Origin: Pyrus communis
Lineage: Eukaryota; Streptophyta; Magnoliopsida; Rosales; Rosaceae
Direction: 5' to 3'
Length of the DNA: 64,000 nt
NCBI RefSeq assembly: GCF_963583255.1
Contig: NC_084804.1
Span: 16,558,723 to 16,622,722, forward strand
The position numbers and the translations under genes were made by a program. Below, piece after piece: positions 1-11,687 of this stretch. The notes under the pieces are model-generated. The model was not told the origin of the DNA. It made no database searches and saw only the letters and a list, made by a program, of their open reading frames with translations. Within the stretch, counting starts at the first letter, position 1; each line of letters opens with the position of its first letter.

Positions 1-1308
1 AAATAGTTTTTTATTTGTTTTAATTTTTTTTTTTTTTTTTAAGTTTCTCTATACATTTCTTATATACATCTCTTCCGCAATTCTTCCACTCTCCTATATG
101 CCTCTTTTCTTCGGTGTATATTTTCCTCGTCTCTAACACAAAATGGAAACGGAAACTAAAATTGAAAACGAAATGATTATTGTGGTAGCAAAAATTTATC
201 ATCTTCCGTCTTAACGAATTTATACCTACAAAATAATCAACACATTTGATCAAACCAAAGCCACAAGCGCCCACGAGGTGCGGTGATGGGGTTTGGCCAA
301 TGAATCTTTGATGTCTCTCAGTCAATATCTCATAGAAGAGTCGGTGTTTAGGGCATAATGTGTAGTTAAAAGCTAACCAGAATTTGGTAGAGATCAGGTA
401 TTTATACTGGAGCTTGGTAATGTCGTAGTCAGCTGCTCAAGCCTCTAGAGATGTTGAATTGCACATGAGAATATTTGTGTGTCGTGTCCATTTAATGAGG
501 GAATTCTTGTCTTCTTCGAGAAGAAAAAAAAGTTCACATGTCGCCTTCTGAATTTTTAAGCTATTTTTCACTCCACAATTATCAAACAACTCCTTAATTT
601 CTCTCGCCTAAAAAACAAAGAAACAAAAGTGTAACATCTTATATTCCAACAATCAAGTTAGCAAAGTAGCTTCTTTGAATTTCCAAAAATAAAGTATCTG
701 AATGTGAATTTGAGTGCCAAAATATTGTGTAAAAGATTCATTGATCGAGAATGTGTGGATATTTCAAACTTTCTGGATGCCTTCTCAGTAACATGTCTCA
801 CTGCCTACAAATTATTCAAACTGATTGTGTTTTGGACTACATAAATGCATGGAGTAACAAGTCTCAAATTTTTGGATATCCAATAAATTTGCAACGTTAC
901 AAAGAAGATTAGCATCGTCTCTAACTCTGCGCAAGAATGGCACGCATAAATCGAAAAATGGTTTGTTTTTTGTTTTTTTTTTGTTTTTTGTTTTTAAGAA
1001 GATAACTGGTTGTAAATTATGGTTATTCACCCCTTTTATACAGGCAATCTAAATTTTTTTTCGCTTTTTCTTATTCTGAACCTGTATAACACGCATAAGA
1101 ATGACACTTATTTACACATTTCGCCCAATAACATATCAAATGGTAGAACTAGGTAATATTATTATATAAATTACCATTCATAATGTAGCTTGTCTAGCCT
1201 TAAGATTAAGAAATTTTATTTAAAAAAATTAGGGAAAATTAACAAGAAAAGTAAGGGATAAATCAATCGTCGGTTCGTCATCAATGGAAGCGTTTGCTAC
1301 AAAGAAAA
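1..1308. other. AT-rich intergenic DNA, nothing recognised
   Basis: No reading frame here resembles a known protein. The open frames are short and low in complexity. I see no convincing tRNA, terminal inverted repeat or promoter. Confidence 0.5.
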
Positions 1309-1439
1309 GGGTAATGGTATGAAGATCAAAATTTTAAATCAAATTATGCGGTTATTAATGATTGGATTATTATTTTACTGATGACACATCATTTAATTTG
1401 AAATTTTAGTCTAAAAATTTAATTTATCTAGTATTATCC
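1309..1439. mobile_element. Small foldback MITE
   Basis: The left end (GGGTAATGGTATGAAGATCA) and the reverse complement of the right end (GGATAATACTAGATAAATTA) are similar, and the interior folds back on itself around an AAATTTTAAATCAAATT-like stretch. A related copy in the opposite orientation lies at about 1812-1940; both share a segment reading TAATCCAATCAT with nearby GTCATCA. There is no coding capacity. The superfamily cannot be assigned from these ends. Confidence 0.5.
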
Positions 1440-1811
1440 AAAAAAAATATGTCCTCATTCAATGAACAATGAAAAAAATTGTCTAGGTTCATTGAATGTG
1501 CCAACCCTTTTAATTTTGTTCTGCTACTATTTATTAAGAATATAATTAGTCACAGAATTAATGTGTTCTTTGAATCTTTGTTTTATCGCGCTTCTCTTTT
1601 GTTAATTTTCAATTGTCTTTAAATGCTTGATGTTATCAATCTCACTAATGTATTCTTTGGGAGATTACATGATGAAAGATTGTATCATGCAACAAGTGAT
1701 GGATTGTCATGGTTAGGATATTCTTCTTCAACTCAGTGCCTTGTGGGTTTAAACTCTCCCTCATTCTCATAGTATAGTTTAGAATAGTAATATTAACTAT
1801 ATTATTATATA

Positions 1812-1940
1812 GGTAATGCTAGGAATATCGAAATTTTAAATCAAATTTGCAAATCAAACGATATGTCATCAATAGAAAATAAACACGTTAATCAACAGTT
1901 AAGTAATAATCCAATCATGGACAACCACATCATTTTGTTA
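1812..1940. mobile_element. Second copy or fragment of the same MITE family
   Basis: It begins GGTAATGCTAGGAATATCGA and is followed by the same AAATTTTAAATCAAATT and ATGTCATCA segments seen inverted in the 1309-1439 element. The right boundary is unclear. Confidence 0.4.
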
Positions 1941-1959
1941 TATACAAGAACGTGTCTTA

Positions 1960-3370
1960 CTGGAATATTTGATGAGGAGTACTCCTATAAAACATGTAAT
2001 GAAATACCATAGATAAAAATGGAATTGTTGAGATGGACGTAAAAAAGAACTGAAATACCAAAAATTATAATACGTACGCTCTAGTATATGACATGTACCG
2101 AATAAATAAAAGGTATATTGAATGCGAATTTTAGTTTATAGTGCATACTAGAACAACCCCAGAAATGCACTCATACTTGATTTAAAAAAGGGGACGACCA
2201 TATGAGTTTGGGCGACAATGTTGCAGTCAGGCTGTCAGCGAGGTACAATTGCTCTACTTGATCTTATCTTTAACTGTTAGGTAGGTTAACGTTGGACGGC
2301 TCCTTTGAGGGACAGACATTTTGGACCCACTCGCCAACCCCTTTGTTATCTTTTTTGTTCCTCATTTAATCATGGAGAAAACATCTCATTCGAGGGGCCT
2401 GTACATGTTGTCTCCCCTTCAACAAAAAGAGAGAAATGCTTGCAAAGAATTAAATACTAGTTTGTCGATGTTGCCCGAGCAACAATGATATTATTAACGA
2501 GAAAAATAATGGTAAAATGTCCAAATTAATATCAGTATCAATGAAACCACAACGGTGGCAAATACATTTTGTCATTTTTTATATATTAATAATATCACTG
2601 TTACTACAACAATAACAATCAAGAATTACATATTATTTCTTCATGATTATTGTTCTCTTTTTTTTGTAGTGCTACCTTACTCACACATCACCTTCATGGT
2701 TTTTCATCGATGTTGGACTATGGTACAAATTCGAATGCTAGTACTTGATAAAATGTCGATAGCGTGGGAGCTTTGATTGTATGTACTGTGGAGTAATAGT
2801 TCATCATACTTAAATTTTTGTGATTGTATGTACTGTGAAGTGATAGTTCATATATGCCTATATTGTTGCTTGCCGAATAACGAGTTTGGTTTAGAAATTA
2901 GACTAACATCGGCCGTACATAATCGCAGGACATAATCGTGTTACATTATCATAGTATTTGATACACATTGGGCCAAAACAAATAACTATGACTAGGGGAA
3001 TATTCTCAAGATAGAGAAGTATATACTTCTTCTTTTGTATGTTGTTGCTTGCTCATTGATGAGTTTACTTTATTTATAAGTTAGATTAGCATTTGTTGTG
3101 CGTGATCGTTGTACTCTATTATAATCGTTGATAGATTTGTAATCTAATCAGTATAATGTTATTTTTAATATTCTATAACTTATCCGCAACTGACGCTACT
3201 AACCATTCTTTATTATTTGGGAATCGAAAAAGCACATTTACTTTTATTTTCCCATTTTGCTCCACATCAAACCTCCAAATAATCAAGAAAAATATTATAG
3301 GCAACCACCAAACAGGCAAAAAACACAGCTGAAAAAACTGGATAAGATTTTATAGTATTTATCTATGGGT
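1960..3370. other. Intergenic DNA with a degenerate local duplication
   Basis: There is no recognisable gene. A segment containing TTGTTGCTTGC near 2867-2935 recurs in diverged form near 3043-3110, about 176 bp downstream, followed in both by a region resembling AGATTAGCAT. This looks like an old local duplication. Confidence 0.35.
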
Positions 3371-3377
3371 TAGAGCG

Positions 3378-3728
3378 TTGGACTTTGGACTCGGAGAAGT
3401 CTCGCACCATTACTTTCTTCCCACCTTCCATTCCCTCGCCGACCGCCCGCCGCTTCGCTGGCACTCCTCCCCTCAATCCTCATCCATAATCTCCCTCCTT
3501 TTTGCCCCTTCATTGCCCTCAAGGGTCACTTTTCCACTTCCGCCAATCACCTCCCTCCACATGTCTCCACGTGGCTCCACGTCGCTCACACAGCGTCATT
3601 CCTCTGGGGGATGCGGATCCCCTGTCCGCTCGTGCTGGTCAACAGCCTCGTCGTGTCTTCCCCAGGCGCCATATGGTTTTACGATGCCGATTTTCCTCAT
3701 CCCATGTGATTGTTTAATCCCGGACTAA
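3378..3728 (+). other. Isolated GC-rich island with an unassigned ORF
   Basis: About 340 bp are much richer in G+C than their surroundings and contain a 116-codon open frame in + and a second overlapping one. The predicted peptide is Ser/Pro/His-rich and matches no family I recognise. Two ACGT-core motifs (CCACGTGG and CCACGTCG) lie near 3570-3585. It may be a decayed exon, a promoter relic or captured DNA. I would not call it a gene. Confidence 0.2.
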
Positions 3729-3886
3729 TCATACTTAAGGCTAGATAATATTTTTAATTTCAAGTATTATCTTGATTTAGAACGTAATTATTTATATATA
3801 TGGATTTCCATGCAACAGCTACGAAGAATACACAGAAATTATCAACATGTTGGCGCCTTAATGTCATCATATACGGCAAAATTACG

Positions 3887-4290
3887 GAGTGTATTCAATT
3901 GAGAATTTGAGAAATTTTAATGGATTTTTATGAAATTTAATTGATTTGTAGAGATTCCATATAAAATTTTGATTCAATTCCCTTGAAATCTCATAGGAAG
4001 AGGTGAGATTGCGTATGCTTAAAATACACTACGAAATCTTTCCAATTCCCTGTAATTCCTTAACTTTCTTAAATTCTTTAAAATTAATTTCTAATTGAAT
4101 ACACCTGTAATATTATAAACTTCTTTAAATCCTAATTAGATACACCCGGATTTCTAAGGATTTTAATAAACTATCTTAAAATTCTAATTGAATCAACCTT
4201 GAATTTTAGATAATCACTTAAAATCCTAATTGAATACCCCTAGATTCATTAAAAAAATTAAAATCCCTTAAAATCTCAATTGAATACACG
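3887..4290. mobile_element. MITE with GTGTATTCAATTGAGA terminal repeats
   Basis: The left end (GTGTATTCAATTGAGAATTT) matches the reverse complement of the right end (GTGTATTCAATTGAGATTTT). The interior consists of repeated variants of the same AATTCTAATTGAATACACC-like module. A relative lies at 10602-10970. It is non-coding. Confidence 0.6.
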
Positions 4291-4454
4291 TCTTTAATTA
4301 CATCACTTTCCTTGAATCCTTGTCATTTGATTTGAATTAATATTTAATTTAAACTCTAGTTAATCCACGATTTGCATGCTTAGCTTATGGGCCGCACATC
4401 GTCAACTTGGATTATTATAAAATAACCACCCTTAACTTCACCCTCGGCTTACAT

Positions 4455-4625
4455 TATCAACGACTTATACTACATATGGTGTTCTTTCCATTTTTACTTA
4501 ATAGCAGCCCTATCAACGACTTGTACTACAAATGGTGTTCTTTCCATTTTTACTTAATAGCAGCCCTATCAACGACTTGTACTACAAATGGTGTTCTTTC
4601 CATTTTTAGATAATAGCAGCCCAAC
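4455..4625. repeat. 56-bp tandem repeat, about three units
   Basis: Units start at 4461, 4517 and 4573, exactly 56 bp apart. Each contains GGTGTTCTTTCCATTTTTA and ATAGCAGCCC. Copies two and three are nearly identical, and copy one differs at a few positions. The open frame crossing the region is a by-product of the repeat. Confidence 0.85.
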
Positions 4626-4642
4626 CTCCATATACTTGCTTG

Positions 4643-4843
4643 TAGGGATGACAATTCAAACCGTTAAAATCGATAATCGTATATAACCACCCGAATGGAA
4701 CGGATTTAGGTATGAAAATTCGGGTATATTATGGTTATGAGTAAAAACCATTAACTTTATTTGGTTATGGTTTTGGATATGGTTCTAGGATCTCTAATCC
4801 ATATTCGTACCCGAATCCGAACCAAATAATATATTGCATACAT

Positions 4844-4880
<37 letters not shown>

Positions 4881-5410
4881 TATATATACAAACACCTACA
4901 TATTTATATGTATGTATTTATATTGAGTGAACCTATACCATTTTACCTTATTTATTATTCACCGCATAATATATTTAGTATATAATATAATAATATTCAC
5001 CGAACCCTATATACTATATTCATTATGCGTCAAACATTATGCTATATTCATTATGCACCAAACATCATGCATATGGGAGATATCAACGACCAACATCATC
5101 AATGTTTTATTCAATACTCTTATTTTTATACTTACAAAATTCATTCATTGTTATGTTTTTTTATTATTGGAGGCTATTTAATGATGAAATTAGTATCTAC
5201 TAAATTATTGTGTGTCAATTGTATGAATATAATTTTTTGTTTTTGACGAATATGGATATAACCGTTAACTGATGGGAAATCCGTTACCTGGTGGGTATGG
5301 TTATGGATAATACCCGATGGCTAATTTGCGGTTATGAATATGGTTAATTTCCGTGGTTATGGTGATGGATATAGCATTTCTGTCCCCAAATTGAATTGTT
5401 GCCATCCTTG
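4643..5410. mobile_element. Non-autonomous hAT element (768 bp)
   Basis: The element is bounded by a perfect 8-bp target duplication, CTTGCTTG, at 4635-4642 and 5411-5418. Its ends are TAGGGATGACAATTC and, reverse-complemented, CAAGGATGGCAACAATTC, which fit the short imperfect hAT consensus. The interior has many variants of GGTTATGG near the ends and an (AT)n tract at about 4851-4877. No transposase is present. The element at 55612-56154 belongs to the same family in the opposite orientation. Confidence 0.8.
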
Positions 5411-5438
5411 CTTGCTTGGTACTTGTTGACCTTAAAAA

Positions 5439-5902
5439 CTAGAGTAAATTGTAGTTGTGGTTCCTCCACTTTAATCAAATTGGAGCGGTGATCCATCAAC
5501 TAAAATTTTATTACCATTGGTCCCACAACTCATCAAAATGTGTAGTTATGGTTCTTTTTGTCAACTTTGTCATAATTTTGTCAAAATAAGTTATGTTTGA
5601 AGAACCATTGCTACAATTGGGTTAAAGTTGAGTGATCATTGCTCTAATTGGGTTAAAGTTGAGGGACCATTTCTCCAATTGGATTAAAGTTGAGGGACCG
5701 ATGGTAATGAATTTTTAGTTGAGGGACCATAGCTGCACGTTTTGATGAGTTGAGGGATGACCAATGGTAATGGATTTTTAGTTGAGGAACCATAATTGTA
5801 CGTTTTGATGAGTTGAGGGACCAATGGTAATGAATTTTTAGTTAAGAGACCATTGCTCCAATTGGGTTAAAGTGAATAGACCATTACTACAATTTACTCT
5901 AG
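5439..5902. mobile_element. MITE with CTAGAGTAAATTGTAG terminal repeats
   Basis: Both ends read CTAGAGTAAATTGTAGT, one inverted. The interior contains several diverged copies of GTTGAGGGACCAATGGTAATG and of CCAATTGGGTTAAAGTTGAG, so it seems to have grown by internal duplication. It is non-coding. Confidence 0.65.
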
Positions 5903-6032
5903 AAGTTATTTCGGGTCCAACCAGTACACACATATATCATTTTAAGGTTAATTTTACTTTACATGTATACCTGACGCACACTGTATTGTCATATTTTATG
6001 TAAACAATACTTCCAATGGTTGTCACACATTT

Positions 6033-6047
6033 ATATATATATATATA

Positions 6048-6094
<47 letters not shown>
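6033..6094. repeat. (TA)n(GA)n microsatellite
   Basis: A short TA run passes into a GA run with one interruption, directly abutting the left end of the next MITE. The serine/leucine frame read on the minus strand here is an artefact of the repeat. Confidence 0.9.
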
Positions 6095-6095
<1 letters not shown>

Positions 6096-6446
6096 CTTTT
6101 TAGCCAAAATGGTCCTTCTCACTTTGGTCCATGAGATTTGAAATCAATAGAATTAGTCCCTGAGTTTGTCCATCATCAATTATTTTGATTATTCCTTGAA
6201 AAATCTCCATTAAATAAGAATAGAATGACCAAAATATCCTTAATTTCTGTCAAATTATTTTGGCCTATTGTTTATTAACTTGAGGGCATATTTGTCATTT
6301 TGATCCTTATTTAACATAATTTTGCACGGGATGACCAAAATGATTGATGGTGGACAATCTCAAAGACCAATTCTATTGATTTCAAATCTCAGGGACTAAA
6401 GTGATGTGCTATGCAAATCTCAAAGACTATTTTGGCTAAAAAGTCT
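6094..6446. mobile_element. MITE with GGCTTTTTAGCCAAAAT terminal repeats
   Basis: The left end GGCTTTTTAGCCAAAATGGT pairs with the right end, whose reverse complement is GACTTTTTAGCCAAAATAGT. Internal segments (GGTCC..., GTTTGTCCATCATCAATTA and its complement near 6345) also fold back. The composite element at 18339-18790 is related. Confidence 0.65.
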
Positions 6447-7077
6447 ATATATATATAGGGCTTAACATAGTTAAGTGCATATAGTTATTTATAGAAGTGA
6501 TGATAGGAGAATTTACTCACCAAACATGCATAATTTGTGGTTGATAAATTATGAGTCTTTGTTTTCACCAAACTTATTTTCTTTCCTTCCTATGTAAAAG
6601 TTACGATATGTGGTGATAACATGTTCCCTGATCATTGAAAAAATTTTGGCTAATAGTCTATACACGTTTAAGTTTTAATTAATTCTAAACTTTGGCTAAC
6701 CTCACGAAACCATGTGCACCCTAAGGCCATCTCCAAACAATCCAATCCTAAATAGCCCTAAATAACACGAAAACTGTCTCCAACCGAAGGCTAGGCCAAA
6801 GGGCTTGTGGGCCCCACCGAGCCACAAAGGAGAATCAGGCCAACCGGCTGCCCCAAATCAACCAACCAACCAGCCTCGATCGGTCCAGCGTTTTGAATCC
6901 CAAAGCCTAGTTGCTGACGTTAGCTAGCCGTTAAATTTGATTTTTTTTTTTTTTGTCCTATTACTACCTAAGCGATTAAACAACATTAAGTAACATTAAA
7001 CAACAATAAAAAGAATTTAACGGCATGAAACTTAAACAACATTAAAAAAAATGTTTAACAACATAAAATTTAAACGC

Positions 7078-9150
7078 CTACTCCATGCTTCTTTTGGCCC
7101 AAAGATGTGCAACAAGATCTTGTTGTAGGTACTTGTTTGTGGCACACTAACGTATCATCCTATGACACATCATGTACTCATTTAAAGAGATATTACCTGT
7201 TCTTGGATTCAAAGGCAAATTAGGCCGATCATATATTTTTGCACGAGCCATTCTTGACCTATTTGGATCCTCTTGGTCATCATCAGACTCTCCATCAATA
7301 TACCCATCTTGCTCATCCTCCATAATCATGTTGTATAATATGATGCAAGACATCATGATGGAGTTCAAATTTTCTCGACTCCACCTTCTTGTTGGTTCCT
7401 TAATGATCTTCCACTGTGCTTGTAGAATACCGAAAGCTCTCTCAACATCTTTCTGGCATGCCTCTTTATCATGCCCTGGGCCCGAAAATATTAATTTCGA
7501 GAAATGATATTGGTGACGGCCCAAAAACTTTGCTTTATTTCGCAGAATTTTAAATCACGATTCTTTATTTAAATTCCTTAACTCCCTGTCAATAAACATA
7601 AACTTATATATAATTAATTTATAAGGCATGTACCTAGGCTTTCTATTAAGTCAAAATTTACTTCTAATAACTCAACTTCTTAACATAAATTAATTCTTTA
7701 TTATTTAATCTTACTTGTTTTATGGCTACATCTAACATCTTGTTAGACTGCCTACGTACCCTAAACAGGGATCAAGCTATTCGTAGTTCACAATTCATTA
7801 TTTACCAACTTCCAAACGTAATCTAGAAACCACCATATTCAACACTAACCTTCATAATCCAATTCATATCAAATGGTTACCAATTATAGATTCAGAATAT
7901 CGAAATTTACATGAAAAATGGCAACGTCGGCTCCCTGGCCGTGCGCCGCCGCACCTACCGCCGCCAATGGCAGCTGGCCGCCCCGACTCGTTGGAAGATT
8001 CAACTATTTTTAAAAATTCTCAAAAATTACAGAAATGAAGATCTCAAATAGTAGAGCAAACTTTATACCTACGGCGAAGTCTAATTTGGCCTGGAAAGTC
8101 TCCAATTTCCCTCGAACTCACCGGAAACCCTAGAAATGGGTGTTCTTGATTCAACTCCAAACAAGCTCCGAGGTCCCAACCATTGCTTGGGCTTTGTTCC
8201 TGGGGTTAAGGGAAGTCTATTAGTAGTGGTGGTTGACATGATAACCTTAAGAAATGATGGAAATTTCCGTTGTACTCCCCGCGAACCCAATTAACTCGGT
8301 TTTCTTTTTATGAAATTGGGAGAGGATTGGATGCTAGGTCAATTTCAGGTGGTGTGTGACTTCTAATCACCAAAGAAATCGCCTGAAAACGGCGTCGGAG
8401 ATCATCAATTCCACCAGATCAAGCCTTGGGTCATGGGATGACCCGGTTAATTTGGTTAGGTGAATTCCCTTTGTTCCTCTCCTTTCTCTTCTTTTCCTTG
8501 GCCCTCCTTCGTCAGTCCTCCTCTTCTCCTTTTTCCCCTTTTTTCTTTCCCAACCGACTTCCTCCCTCCTTTTTTGTCAGCCACTCCCATGGCATATTTC
8601 CACCACAACACCCCAAAATCTAGAATTTTCCAAATCATGGTTAAATGATTATCTTGCCCTTACTTTCGTTTGCTTCTATGTTATTCGTTATAATTTCTTT
8701 TGACGAACGGTTTTCGCCTGTACACTCATAGAATCGAATTCTATCAAATTATGCTAAGAAATACGACAAGATGTATGAGAATAAAATACATCCTTGTATA
8801 TCTACGTTATACCACTAGGGCATTTTTTCCTTTTCCCACGTATCGATAAAATTTACGACGTAAATTATAATAATTTCCATAAATAAAACTTTCAAATTCC
8901 CAATTCTATTTTCATAATCATAAATCGATTTATTTTCGATTTTCTCCATATATTCATAATTATATTATCTAATTCATATTTTTAATTTTTTTCAGGGTAT
9001 TACACTCTTGGTGTAAGGTAAACCACATTTCAGCGTCATCCGCATGGTTTGCAATTGCTTGGACAAGTGTAGCCCACTTTGAGTGTGTGAATTATAGGCC
9101 AATATCCACCCTATTTATGGACATTGGAAGTTGAATATAACAAATGTCAC
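7078..9150 (-). pseudogene. PIF/Harbinger transposase pseudogene, split by a solo LTR
   Basis: On the minus strand, decayed upstream coding (about 9010-9150) reads SKWATLVQAIANHADDAEMW then FTLHQE. Removing the inserted LTR and one target-site copy, it continues in frame as ACQKDVERAFGILQAQW, followed by MMSCIILYNMIMEDEQ (to about 7147) and, after a frameshift, a tail ending HLWAKRSME and a stop at 7078-7080. KDVERAFG.LQ...I and C.ILHNMI-like blocks are typical of the C-terminal part of PIF/Harbinger DDE transposases. The upstream part has stops and shifts, and most of the DDE domain is missing, so it is inactive. A GGCCATCTCCAA end typical of such elements lies near 6724; the opposite end was not found. 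Confidence 0.8.
7467..9004 (-). mobile_element. Solo LTR (about 1.54 kb)
   Basis: It is flanked by a 5-bp duplication, CTCTT, at 7462-7466 and 9005-9009. Read on the minus strand it starts TGTAATACCC and ends CATGATA; the sister copy at 33092-36396 ends TGACA, so the expected CA end has mutated. About 200 bp inside the 3' end is a block with CCCTGTTTAGGGTACGTAGG that also occurs in the 33-36 kb LTR. No gag-pol, primer site or second LTR is present, consistent with LTR-LTR recombination. The superfamily is probably Ty3/gypsy, by inference only. Confidence 0.75.
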
Positions 9151-9726
9151 ACAGATAAAAATCCTATCTAAAATTCTCACAACTAATTACAACTCAACTT
9201 TTGGTTGGTAGACTAGATGCATCGCTCTTTTAGGCAAATCACAACAGATTGCTCTATAAATCACATGTTTAAACATTTCACAATAAGAAGTTTTCGATAA
9301 ATTTTATGTCAAAGATAACATAAAGACGGAAATGGTGGTCCAACGTGGTCCAATGTGTATGATCAAGTGGCAATGGCAATATGATCCCCAAAGAAAATTA
9401 TTGAAGATGGCGACTTCGATTCCTAGTATAAAGTAAGAGATGGAATCCAAGTCCTAAACCTTATAAAAATTGCGCCTTTTTTTTTTATTTATTTTTATTT
9501 ATTTTTTATTTTTTTTATTTTTTTGACTACGTAACAAAAATACAGCGCAATTTAATTGAAGTGTCAATTTTGCCATCACTCCTCGTCATTCTCCACCTCA
9601 GAAGCTCGCATCAACACAGCAACGAGCAAAACAAACTGATATCTCTCAATTTACCCTTTTACCTTTATTCCTCTGCCCCTCACGTTTTTCTTATGAATTT
9701 TTAAGTTTAAACCCAACTGCTTTATG
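9150..9726. other. Intergenic, nothing recognised
   Basis: It holds AT-rich sequence with a T-rich tract at about 9478-9525. I see no coding pattern. Confidence 0.4.
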
Positions 9727-9891
9727 CCATTTAGTACTTCGGTCTGATGTTATTTTTCTTCACTTGTAAGTGAGAGATTTTATATTCAATTCTCGCGAAA
9801 TGCGAATTTGAACCACATTATTGCTAACCTATTGTGAGGCTATGTCTACCTCTCCTCTTAGTACGATGATATCGTTTGTTAAAAAAAAAAA
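9727..9891 (+). mobile_element. tRNA-derived SINE (Au-like)
   Basis: The left part holds a decayed pol III A box (CGGTCTGATG) and a B-box-like region after TTCACTTGTAAGTGAGAG. The body has GAACCACATTATTGCTA, and the 3' end reads GATATCGTTTGTT followed by poly(A). A second copy lies at 37780-37943 and a 3' fragment at about 62812-62849. The Au family name is from memory. Confidence 0.65.
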
Positions 9892-10601
9892 TTCGAAATT
9901 ATCAACGTGAAATTACACTTGTACCCCCTCAGTGCATGTCTTGTGGTCCACCCTTCCTCCAAACAATTAGGAGCCAAAACTTTGGCCCTACCTCCTGGCG
10001 GGGGATGCTGATCGTACAAGCCTACAAGGGGAGGCCAATACAAAAGTAAGTAGTGAGTGAGGGGTAGAATTGTCTTTGTGGCACAAGCTTATCCAAATCA
10101 GTGGGCGCCTCAGAATATGCTACTTTGTGTCTGCTTTTGGTAATTGTGAGGAAATGCGAGTGGAGAGGGAGGGAAGTCGGAGACGTCTAATTGGCAAAGA
10201 AAAAGGTGGCTTTGGCGTCACGACTCACGGGTTCATGGAAATTTATTAAATTTAGACATATGCCCCACAGTTAATCACACCGTCAATCAAGACAAATTTC
10301 TTTTAACACGTCAAAAATTGATGTTTGGAGTGCATATAGCTTAAACGAGAATTGCCGATTCACTACCCCTAATGTATTACTAATTCAATTTTTCAAAGCG
10401 CGATAAAAAAAATACATGTTCAAGCAATACAATATGAAATATCATACAATACTTCGTTGTGACAAGAAATGTCAATATAAAAAAATAAAGATAAGACACC
10501 GAATATGCCATGGATAAAACTTTCACCAGTTATCAATCTCATCATTACTTTTGTAATGTAATGAATCCAAATCATAATCTAGTCTAATTTGTTATTAAGA
10601 A
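9892..10601. other. Intergenic, moderately GC-rich stretch
   Basis: There is no recognised gene or repeat. It lies roughly 1.1-1.8 kb upstream of the kinase gene and might hold distal regulatory DNA, but no specific site can be supported. Confidence 0.3.
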
Positions 10602-10970
10602 GGGTGTATTCAATTGTGATTTTTAGAGATTTAGTTCTTTTTACAAATTCATGAGTATTCAATTAAAATTTTAAGTGATTTTCTGAGAATCTAGATTATT
10701 TAACCAATATTTAAGATGTTTATAACATTCCAAATTTATTTATTTAGAAATTGATTTTAAAGAATTTTTAAAAGTTAGAGAATTCGAGGAAATTTAAGAA
10801 ATTTCGCAATGTATTTTAAGCATTATCAAATCTCACATTTTTCTCTTGAGAATTTGAGTGAATTCACTAATAAATTTACATAAAATTTCTAAAATTAAAT
10901 TAAATTCCATTAAAATCTATGAACGTATAAATTCATTAAAAGCGCTCTCAATTTCAATTGAATATATACC
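10602..10970. mobile_element. MITE, GGGTGTATTCAATTG family
   Basis: The left end GGGTGTATTCAATTGTGATT and the right end (reverse complement GGGTATATATTCAATTGAAA) are inverted repeats. The interior is made of AATTGAATA/TATTCAATT modules like those of the 3887-4290 element. Confidence 0.55.
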
Positions 10971-11558
10971 CATAACATAATTGAATATACCCCTAAGTTA
11001 TGCTGGTTGGAGTGGATGGATTCTTTGTCAATCAAAAGAGGTGGAAAAGACAACTTAATCTTCTATCACACAAAAAAAAAAAAAAAAAATGATGGGCAAT
11101 AATTTAATTTCACAAATCTAAATTTTACTATTTTTTTTTATTGAAATCTCACCTACCGGTGATGTTAAAATATCTCTAATATTTAAAAATAAAAATAAAA
11201 AAACCAAAAACAAAAATCTCTTACTCCCCCCACGTTCTTTCTCTTTCTCCCCCCCTCTCTCCTTCTTATTTTCTAAAAAAATGTATTCATACACATAAAA
11301 TATATAGGCAAATATTAGTATGAAGTAATTAAGTTGTTATTATCGAAGAATAAAATAAAATAAAATAAAATAAACAGAATTAACAAGCGGATCAGCATGC
11401 GTCGAGATATGGTAAGAGATACACCTCGGCATGATTCGCACCGCCAATGGTGCGCACTTTCTAATTTCCATTTTGTGGTAATTTATTATTTATTTACTCT
11501 TATTATTATTTTATTTTTTTATTTTTCAGTTTGAACCCTCACTCTGAAATCCTGCGCA

Positions 11559-11564
11559 TATAAG
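11559..11564 (+). promoter_or_regulatory. Putative TATA box of the STY kinase gene
   Basis: TATAAG lies 124-129 bp before the ATG and is followed by a CT-rich leader with TCTCTCTCACC, a common plant core-promoter arrangement. The start of transcription would be near 11590 by inference. Confidence 0.45.
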
Positions 11565-11687
11565 CCCAGCTGCTCGTCGTATCACGTAAAAAGCGAACAA
11601 ACCAACCGACGATCCTCCTCTCTCTCACCTTCTCTCTCCGCCATTTTTTCTTCCTCCGTTTACTTAATTCCGTCGCGCTCGCCGCCA

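Noticed and set aside
4407..4613. Open frame of 68 codons
   Set aside because: It reads across the 56-bp tandem repeat, and its peptide simply repeats.
5937..6122. Minus-strand Ser/Leu-repeat protein
   Set aside because: It is generated by the (GA)n microsatellite.
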